63,863 nt of DNA, from contig NZ_JAPZSU010000045.1 in NCBI RefSeq assembly GCF_027531905.1, positions 1 to 63,863 of the forward strand, read 5' to 3'. This DNA comes from Flavobacterium sp. (GTDB lineage Bacteria > Bacteroidota > Bacteroidia > Flavobacteriales > Flavobacteriaceae). Position 1 is the first letter of the stretch, and each line of letters opens with the position of its first letter. The notes below the pieces were generated by a model. It saw only the letters and a program-made list of their open reading frames with translations, had not been told where the DNA came from and did not search any database. Shown piece after piece: positions 1 through 12,000 of the stretch. The translations under genes were made by a program, and so were the position numbers.

Positions 1-3000
1 AAGTTCTTGCACTTCTGAACCGGCTACCGTATTTACGAAAATAGCTTGAGGCTCGGTAATGGTTGCTGATAAAAGAACAAAACAACCGTTTTCATCTTGT
101 GCAATAACTTGGTAGGTTCCCGGTGCTAATTCATCAAAAACGCCTGTATCAAAGAACTGATCCAAACGTGGCTCAATCGCATATTTCATTGTTCCCGTTC
201 CACCAGAAGCGGTTACGGTGATGATACCATTGGCTGCTCCGTTACAAGTTACTGGTGTTGGTACAGCTGTTGCAGTAACTGGCACTAAAGGTTCTGTAAT
301 AGTTACAATACCTGTAGAAACCACATTACAATCCTCGCTATCTACTCGAACTTTATAGGTTCCTGCACGCAATTGGGTGAAATTACCAGGCGTGGTTTGT
401 ACTGGAGTGAAGCCTAATGCACCACCAACACCATTTAATAATGTATAGACATAATTACCTAAACCACCGGTTGCGGTAGCTACAATCACTCCATTGGCAT
501 CACCTTTACAATTGATTTTCGCATTTTGTACATCAAGATCTACTTTCAAAACAGGTAGCGGTTCTATTTTAATATCATTCGAAACGACACTAATACATTG
601 GTTCCCATCACGCACATAGTAACGGTAAGTGCCTACTGGTACATTCAGTATGGTTGTTGTTGTCGCAAAAGTGCCATACGTAAGTAAAGAACCCGTTGGA
701 TTAAAACTACCATCTGCACTATAGGTATATGTACCTGTGCCACCTGTAGCACTCAAGGTAAGCGTTGATAAAATGGTACACGTTTGCGTCGAAGCCAATA
801 CCAAAGTAGGCACAACCTCTGTTGGCTCAGTAATCCCAATCGGAGTGGTAGAAGTCGTACCACAACCCCAGCCATCGGTTACTGTTACGGTATAGGTTCC
901 TGCTCCCAAATTCGTAAACACGGGATCCGCTTGTGGGCCTGAACTAATCATTGGCGTTACCGAAGTCGTATTCAAGGTGTACAAGTAATTCGTTCCTTGA
1001 CCGCCTGTTACAGGTTGGTTTACGGAAATACTAGCAGTTCTATCGCCTTTACATAAAAGTGCGGCATTGGTAGTAGTGGTCGTAAAAGCAATTGGCGTTG
1101 GGTTATTCAAATCAACTGTAGTGAACACTTCACATCCTCTTGAATCTCTCACTTTCACTACATAATTTCCAGCGGTTAAGCCTTCAAAAGTACTAGTCGT
1201 ACTCCAATCAGCAATAGGAATTACAGTCCCAATTTTTTCCAAACGGAATTCATAACCTCCTGGCCATCCACCAGTAGCAGTAGCCGATATTGAACCATCA
1301 TTATTACCTGCTACACAAGTAATTTCTGTAAACGATTTATCTATCGCTAAAGCAACATTCGGCCCTGTAATCGTAAAGTTTTTACTTACGGTACAGTTTG
1401 GTGGACCTGTCAAAGTCGCAGTAATCGTATAGGTTCCCTTAGCTAAGTTGGTCAAGTTCACCGTGCCTGTTGCTGTTGAAGAAGCATTTTGTATTAAATT
1501 TCCAAGAGCATCTTCTACAGTATAATCAAATGGTCCTGCATTATCTATTGGAGTAGGAACTCTATCGATTAAAGTCACTCTCGCACTTCCGTTAGTTCCT
1601 CCAAGACAAGTTACGTCTACTACATTGTCAATGGTTAAGTCAAAGGTGTTCGGTTCGTTTACGTAGTGTACGCCAATGATTTCGCAATTGGTCAATAGGT
1701 TTTTAACCGTAATAAAATAATTACCTACTGGTAAGTTAGAAAAATTACCTGTTTTATTGGTTTGTTTAGTATATAATGTTCCTTGTGTTCCTGTTGAGGC
1801 ATCAATATCTACCAAACTAAATTCTAAATCCGTTGTTCCTGTACCTATTGTTGTTGCCGAAACGGTAATGTTTTCAGATAAAAGACAAGTAATCGGGCGC
1901 GTAACATTCACATTTATTTTATCCAATTGTACATAAGGAGCAATGATAATTGGAGTGGTAGACGTTCCCTTACATCCTTTATTGTCATACACATTCACAA
2001 TATAAGAACCTCCTGAAAGATCCCCTTCGGTGTATACGTTACTAGCGCCAAATTGCACTGGAGTACCATTCTTAATAAATTCATAATTCAAGTACGTGCT
2101 TGAACCACCAGTAACTCCTGCAACCGTAATCGTAGCTAAGTTACGTGCATTGCCTGATGTACAACCGAATGGAACAGGGGTAATCGTTGGTACGACAATT
2201 AGTGCTGGTTCGACTATAGTGATCGTTTTAGTATCCGTACAAGCCCTAGCCGAAGAAACCACTACGGTATACGTGCCCGCTCTCAAACCACTGAATAATG
2301 GAGAATCCTGAGCAGGTCGCGCTACAGGTAGATTACCTACAGTTGTAGTTCCCGTCAAAGTATACGTATACACTGGATTATCATTTACGCCAGGTGCTGG
2401 TGTAAACATAGTTGCTGTAATCGTACCATCCGATCCTCCGTTGCACGTCACTTCAGTTTTAGCTAAGTCAAAACCTGTGATTGGAGTTGCTTGTTGTAAA
2501 TCAATATCAGCAAACACTTCACAACCTGTAGCTATATCACGAACAAATACTCTGTGCGTGCCAAATGCTAAGCCAGTAAATGGAGTAGTCATAGGATACG
2601 CACCAGTATCGATTTTGTATTGATAAGTTCCTGAACCACCTGTCGTACTTACAGATATTACACCATCACCATTCGCACAAGAAACAGGAGTCGTAACTGT
2701 CGGCGTTAAAACAAGCGGTTGACGAATCACCACTAATGCTGTAGCTGTTGTTGGACAACCATTTTTATCTTTTACTGTTACATCATAACTTCCTGGAGCA
2801 TTAACTACAAACGTTGGGCTATTTTGGAAACCACCACCAATGCTATATTGAAACGGACCAACTCCGGTTGGTGGTTTAACAGTAAAGGTGTACGTTCCAT
2901 TGATTGGATCTGGACATTCACTGAATGTAGTTGTATCTAAGGTAATGTTAGTTGGATTAGCATCCATAACTACGGTAACATCTAATTTAAATGTACAACC

Positions 3001-6000
3001 GTTAGCATCTTTTACCCATACATCATATTCATTAGGACTAGGTAAAGTAACAGCTAATGTAGCATTGTTGCTTACTGTATAATCTGTCGGTATAGGTGTT
3101 ACGTTGTTTGCAACAAATGCATAGGTGTAATTTGGCGTTCCATTTGTTCCTTGAACCGTAACTATGGCTCCTGAATTACAATTTGCATTTACATTACTAA
3201 TTAAACTTAAACCTAAAGCGATTGGTTCAGCAATAACAAAAGACACATCGTCTGTACAACCCGTTGTGGCATCCGTTACTTGCAAGGTATAATTACCAGG
3301 TACTAAACCAGTCAAAGTTATTATATCACCTGCAATGAAAGGTGTTCCTGTTCCAACTGTTAAAACCGCAGTGTAGCTTGTGAAATCCGTTACTTTGAAA
3401 GTAGCAGTACCATTGGCTAAACCAAAACAAGTCACATCAGTACTAGCCGAAGCCGCAACAGTAATGTTAGTCACTGGAGCTACAGTGTGTGATTCTTGGT
3501 ACGTACACCCATTTGCATCGGTTACTTGAAACAAATAATCTCCAACTGGTAAATTGTTAAATACTGCTGGAACAGCAAACCCTGCGGTAATTTGTGCTGG
3601 ATAAAGCGTTGTTGGAGCACCATTAAACTGAACAATTTCGAATGTCAATGCACCCACTCCATTGGTAGCGGTTACTGTAACACCTGATGTTGGTGCTGGA
3701 CAAGTTGGCGCAGTAGAAACTACAAAATTCAAGTCAGTTGGTTTGTTTAATGGATTAACATCTATAGTTTGAAGTAAAGTTTCGCAACCATTCGCATCTT
3801 TTACTCTATAACTTATAGTTTGAATACTTCCATTATCATTTACCTTATAAGTAGGATCAGAAGTGTAGCCTAATCCATTAAAATTATATAAATAGCCTGA
3901 GCTTGTACCTCCACCAGCTGAAACTGTAATTACAGTAACTGTGCTACAAGTAGTATTGGCTGGGAAAGTAGCAGTAGCAGTTAATGGAGTAGCTGGAGCA
4001 ACAATTACATTCGTATCGTCAAGTCTACAACCTCTTCCAGAATTTACTCTAACGGTATAAGTTCCTGGTAGTAAACCTGTGAATATATTTGAAGATTGAG
4101 CAACTGCCAATTGAGGCCCTGCAATAATTTCATACGTATAACTTGGGTTGTTATTACCCGCTCCTAAAGTCACAGTTATAGTTCCATTATTATCTCCTAC
4201 ACATAATGCTGGAGTAGTAGCCGTGGTAAATGTAACTGGAGTTGGAGCTCCTAAAGTAACTACAGCAGTTGTAGTACAATTAGTTGGTGTCGCGGTATCA
4301 GTCATTGTCACCGTGTATGTTCCTGCTGGTAAACCAGAAATAACTCCTGTTGTACTATTTATCACAACGCTTGGAAAGGTTGGCGCAATCGTATAGATAT
4401 AAGTACCCGCAACAGGACCACCAGCTCCAGACATTGTAATTACACCATCATTATTAGCACAAGTTGGTAATGCAGTAATAGCAGGTGTAGCTACTAATGG
4501 CTCATCAATAGTTATTGTTTCAGTATCAGTACAACCATTAGCGTCTTTGATAATGATTGTATGTAAACCAGAATTTAATCCTGTAACGGTATGTGGTAAA
4601 CCAGGAATACTAGCAAAAGTACCTCCGTCTACACTGATAGTATAAGCACCTGTTCCTGCTGTCGTAGCTGTCACGGTAATACCAAAAGTACCTTGTGGCG
4701 CACATTTGTTTACTATTGATAAAGCAATAACTGGGGTTGGGTCAAGTAAAACTGAAACTGGTTTTCCAACAATACAACCTCTACTATCTTTAACCCATAC
4801 ATAATAATTTCCTGACTCTACATTAAATGTACTTGGTGCATTCCATAAGGGATCACTTAGAGCTGGTGCTGTATTAGAGGTGTTAAGGATAAAGCGATAC
4901 GGCGCGGTACCACCATTCGCTACTCCAACAACTTGACCTGCATTAGTATTACAATTGTCATTTTTAGTTGCAGAAGCATTTAAATCTAAAAGTACTGGAG
5001 ATTCAATAATTGAAAAAGTAGCAGACGCACTTGTACAACCATTATATGACCCACCAACTTCTGTAAACTTAACATAGTAAGTACCTGGAACAAGACCAGA
5101 AGGAGAAGTAATCGTTGAAGGGGCTGATGTCGATATAGTCCCAGAAATTCCAGTTGAAACATTGGTTTGATCAGAAAATATCTCCCAATTAACACTTGTG
5201 GCTGTGTAATTATCTAGAGTAAAGGTAACACTACCCGTAGCTGTTCCTGTACATGTAACATTGTTAGCCACAATTGGATTAGATGTTAATCCAGTTAAAG
5301 GAGGTATAGGCCCAGAAGCTTTTTCAAAATAATAACAACCTGTTATATTATCTCTTACGACAAATGTATAAACAACACCTGGGGTTAAGTTTGTAAATGT
5401 TTTTTTCAAATTATCTGGTAAAGCTGCACCATCTGGCGCTAAAAAACTACTACTATACGGAAATACGGCTAAATCGTATATACCAAATTCATAATCTGGA
5501 GAAGAAGGAATTGGAGTAGGATTAACACTTACAATGATTGTAGCTCCATTTGTACAATCAGCAGTTGTATAAAGATCTATGAATAAATCGTCTGGTGGAG
5601 AAAGCACTTGTATACCAGTCGTTGACTTAGAACAGCCTGTATTATCCGATACAATTACTTCATAATTACCAAATCCTAAGTTAGGAAAAGTATAACTGGA
5701 ACCTGTAAGATCTGAATGTGTTAAAACTACACCTGTTGTAAGGTTTCTCAGAGTATAATTGAAAGGTGCAACACCATTTGTAATTGCGTTAACTGTAATT
5801 GAACCAGCTACAATTGCGGCAGTACAGGTCATATTAACCGGGGTAACCGTATAAGTTATCTCGGTAGGTTGATTCACAACTGCATATCCTGGGTATAAAC
5901 ATCCTTTACTATCTCTTACAACATAAGGATAACCAAGACCTGTAGAAGCTGCAAGATTAGAATAAGTAGAAACTGTAGAAAAACCAGAACCGTTAAAACT

Positions 6001-9000
6001 ATATTGAAATGGTGCTACACCTGCCGTAGGATTTATGGTTACCACACCATTTCCTGATTGATAACATGTCAAATTTGTTATCGATGTTGTAGCTGCAACT
6101 GGTGTTGGTGTAATAGTGTTCACAACATTTGTGATTCTAGGACAACCGTTCGCATCTGTAATTTCAAAACGATATGATTTTCCAGTGGTAATACCTGTAT
6201 CGGTGTAATTAAATGTTGTTCCTCCAAAAGAAGTAGCTGCACCAAAACCAGCACCATCAATATCTACTTTATAACTAAAAGGAGCGAGTCCGCCTAAAAC
6301 ATCAACTTTTATCGTAGCCTCTTGAGGTAATGAACAAGTAATATCTTTTGTTACCAATGCAGTTGCCGATAATGCTTGGTTAACGATAACGGTTGTAGTC
6401 GCTGGACAACCATTAGCATCTCTTACTGTGATGGTATAAGTTCCTGCTGCTACTGTAAACGTATTCGCTGGACTTGGCGCCAAACCTGTATTGATAGTAT
6501 AAGTATAAGGAGCTAAACCACTTGATCCAACAGCCACAATTTGGAATGTACTTCCACTAGCAGAACATTGATTAGTGACTGATGCAGTTACTATTGGAGA
6601 ACCATTATTAATTATAGTAACGGGAAACGGTAGCGTGGTACAACCTTTCGCATCTCTTACATATACATCCCAAACTAGATTTGCTCCAGAATTGGTATCT
6701 ACAGTAATAACATTAGAAGTTCCAAAAACAGTAGGGGCTGAAGCACCAGAAATAACCGCAGCATAACCATAATTAGTAGTTCCGCCTGTAGCTGTTACTG
6801 TAATTTGTGAATTGTCATTACTACAGAATACGTTAGTTGCAGTTGCATTAGTAATTGTTAAAGCTGCAGTTGGCTGCGTAATAGTAACAGATTTACTATC
6901 CGTACAACCTGTTAAAATATCAGTAACACTAAAAGTATAGGTACCTGCAACTAAACCTGTCAAAGTACGCACATCTCCCGATGGACTCAAAGTGTAAGGC
7001 AAACTTGCTGGAGTAGAAGATACAGTAATGTTATAATTTCCTGTACTACTAAAACTAGAAACCGTGAATATTGCAGAACCCGTAGTATTTCCGAAACAAT
7101 CTACATCGGTCAATTTAGTCGCAGTAACTGCAATTGGGGTTAGTGCAGGTACATTATGAGATTTGGTCGCATAACAACCATTGGCATCTGTTACTCTAAA
7201 CACATAAGTACCAGCAGTCAATCCTGAAAAGATTCCAGTTGTTGCTCCTGTTGTGTTTGTTACAGGTCCCGAAATAATTGTATAGGCCAATGGTGCTACT
7301 CCAGTACCAGCAGTTACAGGCACAGTTACTATACTAGTCGTACTTGTAGGAGGTGCACAATAAATTGGCGTATTGCTAATGGTAGCAATCGTTGGTGGAT
7401 TCAACGGTGCTAAATCAATTAGTTCCATAGCAGACAAACAACCATTAGCATCTTTAACAATAATTTTAATGGATTGTGTGGTTCCGTTGTCATTAACTGT
7501 CAAAGTATTACTAGATCCAAAAGAAGCTCCATTGTTATAACTATAGGTGTACCCTCCTGTTCCTCCTGTTGGAGTAACTGTTATTAATGCGGCTTGTTTT
7601 GTATTGGTAGGACTACATGTAAATGAAGTCGTTAGGGTGGCATTAGCAGTTATTAGTGCAGGATTTGCAATTATTACCGATTGTGTTGCCGAAGGACATC
7701 CTTTGCTATCGGTAACACTTACAGTATAAGTTCCAGCTGGTAATGCTGTAAATTTATTAGTTGCTTGGGTAACATTTTTAGGGCCTGTTAGTATATAAAT
7801 ATAAGCACTTGTAAAACCTCCAGCTGCCATTACGGTAATGGTTCCGTCGTTCGCATTGTTACACGTAATGTCTGTTTTGCTCGTGGCAATCGTTGGGGTA
7901 GTTTTGGCAGTAACTATAATGGTGTTACTAGTGGCAGGACAGCCTTTGCTATCCGTTACGGTAAACACATAAGTACCCGCAGTATTAGTAGTAAATGGGA
8001 AAGTAGTTGCAATTGCTCCTACACCATTAAAACTTCTGGTATAGGTATAAGGTCCACCATTTCCTCCGGTAACTACTGGATTATCAATCTTTGCATCAGC
8101 TATACAAGTTAAATCATCGATTAAAGACACTGCAAACCCTTGTTGTGGGGCAATAACTATATTTGAAATGGTCGCTGAACAATTGTTGCTATCCGTTACA
8201 ACAATAGTATGGGTACCTGGCGCTACATTAGTAAAGGAATACGTTGTAGCGGCTGAGCTTACCGCTGCATTAGCATTGAGTTGATAAGTAAAACGTCCAG
8301 TACCACCCGTAACTTTTACATCTAATTTAGCAGGATTGGCGGTAGTATAACAATAATCTGTTGTGCTATCTAAGACTGCGGATATCGCTGGTACAGCAGT
8401 TACAGCTACGCCCACTCCCACAGGGTTTGAACAGCTGTTCGCATCTCTTACAAAAACAGTATAAGTACCTACAGGAACATTGTTGAATATGCCTCCATTA
8501 TTGCTGAACGCAAAACCAGATACAACAGTTAGTCCGTCAGTCTGACGCAACTCATACTCATACGCTGGGGTTCCCCCACCAGCAACAGCCGTGATGGTAG
8601 CACCGGTAGTACAAGTCGCTTTCTTTGTTTCTGAAGCACTTAGCGTCAAAGTTGGAGGCGCACTAATCGTAACATCAAATGGTTTAGAACAAGTCGTCAC
8701 TGTAGCACCTACAGGGCGTACTACAACTTTGTATAAAGCTGCGCCCAAAGAGGTAAGCTTTACAGGAGAAGTAGTAGAAGTTTGCCAGGTAACACCGTTA
8801 TCTTTAGAATATTCAAATCCTTTGATCGGGTCAAAATTTTGAGCAGCAATGGTAATTTCTCCATTGCTTTCGCCATTACAGGTCACGCTTTTGTTGCCTG
8901 AAATTTGTGAAGTAAAAGCTTTACCTGTAGGCACTACAATAGTAAAGTCTTTTGTTGTAGTACACGTTTTTGGGAGTTGAAATACTTTGATGTCATCAAT

Positions 9001-12000
9001 AGCTACATCGTTACCACTGGTTTGTCTGACATTGGAACGTACAATAAACTTAAGTGTTGTATTCGTTTTAGGATCTAAAGTAAAAGCGGTTTTAGGATAA
9101 TTTTCCCATTTTTCTGATTTTGGGATATTTCCTGTATTGTACCACGAAATTTCGGTTCCTGAAGCATCAACTAAAGCCACTCTCAAATCGGGATCAAACT
9201 GAAAGTTATTTTTATTCAACAAATTCATCGCAAAGAACTCAAACGTAATGGGCTGATTTGGAATGATATTATTAATAATTTTTTCGTATAAAATCTCGGT
9301 TTCTGGTATTTGACTACCAATATTTACTACCAAACACCTTCCTTTTGGTGTTGGAGGTACTGTAGGCGGTGTGTGATCTCCCGGTTGCAGCCAAGGTCCA
9401 AAAGGCGCAACAATTCTTGCGGTTACAGAATAATCTCCGTCATTTATAGCAATACTACCTCTACATTGTGTAGCTAGTACTTGCCTTTCGAAGCAGTAAT
9501 ACGTAGCATTCATTCCTGGAGAAGTGGTGTCATCTCCATATCCGAAGTTTTCATACAACAAATTACTAAAAGTAGGTACTGTATTTAATTTGTATTCTAC
9601 TTTGATATTGTGTGGGCCAGGAGATACATTCAGGAATACATTACTTGGAACATTCGTGTTTTTTGTACCATCCAAATAATAATCATAAGTATAGGTGGAA
9701 CCGCCTGGGTTAGTCACGGTAACGGTACTCGTTGCCGTACCATCACAATTAAAATCTACTGGTGTATTTACATCTATCTGTGGAGCCGCCGGTTCTGGAT
9801 CAATGGTCACCGAAGCGCTAAAAATACAGCCATTAGTATCTTTTACATACAAAGTGTATGTCCCTGGAGCTTTATAAGCATCATTTACCGTGGTCCAAGT
9901 CGCCTGATTGTCGAAACTGTATTGGTAAGGCGCGACTCCTCCTTGAGGATTGGTGATACGAACTCTACCGTAATTTTTTGGAATTCCCAATGAAACATCT
10001 CCACAACCAGCCAATTCAGACACCCCCATCGAAGCCGTTACCGCTTCTGCTGGCTGGGTAATACTAATGTTGGGTCTTGTTTCAAAACAATCCACACCAC
10101 TCAAGCTGTATTTTAACACAGGAGTATAGGTGCCTGGTGGTAGACTAGAAAAAGTACCGTTAGCCACATAAGTCACCCCATTGTTGATACTGTAAGCCAG
10201 GGTGTAGCCATTCGCATTGGTTACATTAAATTTAATTTCTCCCGTATTGGCACCATAACATAAAATGTTAGTGCTTGTCAATGAGAAATCCGGTTTAGGA
10301 TTCGCATTGATGGTTATGGGTGGAATATTAAATTCACAATTGTTTTTATCCACGACTTTGATAGCGTAAGTACCTGCAGTGGTAATGACAATTTTAGGAT
10401 CGGTTTGGCCAATTGTGGATCCGTTAACATAATAATAAAAAGGAGCTGTACCATTGCTTGGTGTAACCGTAATTTCACCATTAGTACAAGTTAAGGGTTT
10501 GGTGATTGCTGGGGATGCTGTTAAGGCAGCTGGGGCAATAATTTTAGCCACTCCATTGTAGCTACATCCGTCTAAAGTACTTACCCTGAAGGTATAATCT
10601 CCGGCATCTTTATTCGTAAATTCATATTCTGAAGCCGTGCTATTAATTACCTTTTCAATAGAAACTCCGCCTTTAAACAATTCGTATGTGTATTGTGCGC
10701 CGTTATAACCTGTTCCATAAACCTTTATACTTCCTTTGGAATCATGACACAACGGTTGTGTGATGAAGGGCGCTATAGGATTGAAGTCAATTTTATAAAT
10801 CTGGATGCCACTTACTTCAAAAATACAAGGATTAGTAACTACGCCCACTTGTCTAATGTAAACTGTGTACGTACCAGCAGTAGCAATGCTAAAAGTATTA
10901 CTTGATTGATAGCCTGACGTTTTAGTCAAACTATATTCGTATCCTGCTCCAACACCATTGATGGTAATGTTTCCATTATTCCCACAAATCATATCTTTTT
11001 TGGTAGCAGTAGGGTTTAGTGGGTTTTTATATACATTAAAGTAAAAACGACTAAAACATCCCCCAAAATAAATAGACACCCTATATTGTCCCGAAGCATT
11101 GGCTGTAAAAGTGTTACCATCAGGAGCAGCCGTTGTCCAAGTACAGGTCGGACTTACATTGGCACATAAGTCTGATAAATTAGGATCTGGTACACAAGTA
11201 GTAGTTTCCCAAGTTATTTTTGTAGCTCCTAAACTAGATAAATCAAGCAGTTTACTGGCTGATTGCCCACACAAGAAAATTTTAGGCAATATACTACCAT
11301 CATTAACACACTGATCAATTAAACCTGTAGCTGGATTTTTGTTATCGGCATACTGAATTAAAGGATTTGCAGGTTTCGCGGCATAGTCTGCTACAGTAAT
11401 TATTTCCTCTAAATCGACACACGGGGGTGTTGCTGTATTTTTTACATAGTACGTACCCGGTTTTGTAACCGTAAGCGTTTGAGAAGTCCCGATTACCGGA
11501 GTCCCCGTTGGACTCGTCGACCAAGAATAAGAAGCATATCCCCCAGTAGCTGAAATGGTTACATTGTCACCACACAAGACATCATTCCTTTTTTTACAAT
11601 CGTCTACTCCTACTAAAAAGTTAGTCGATTCGGGCACACTAATAGTACAAGCTGAAAAGGAAGCATAACTGTCCTCTCCAAAGCCCAATCCTCCATTGGT
11701 GTTGATTTGACCTGTATACTTGGATCTGGCAGTGTTCTTTATAATGTTGTTACATGGCTCTGTTAAATTGGCACAAGTAGGAACAACTTGCACTTTAAAA
11801 AGTATCGGTACACTTTTACTACCATTTTTTAACACTAAATTATCCGGGACGGTAAATGTAATGGTTCTTGTAGTTGCATTGTAGGTATGCGTCACTCCTG
11901 CTGGTAATAATGGATCAATATCAACTGGATAATTAAAGATAGTATTAGCCGGTAATTGATCGGTAATGGTAAAGTTTTTGGCATTGTCGTTGCCTACATT

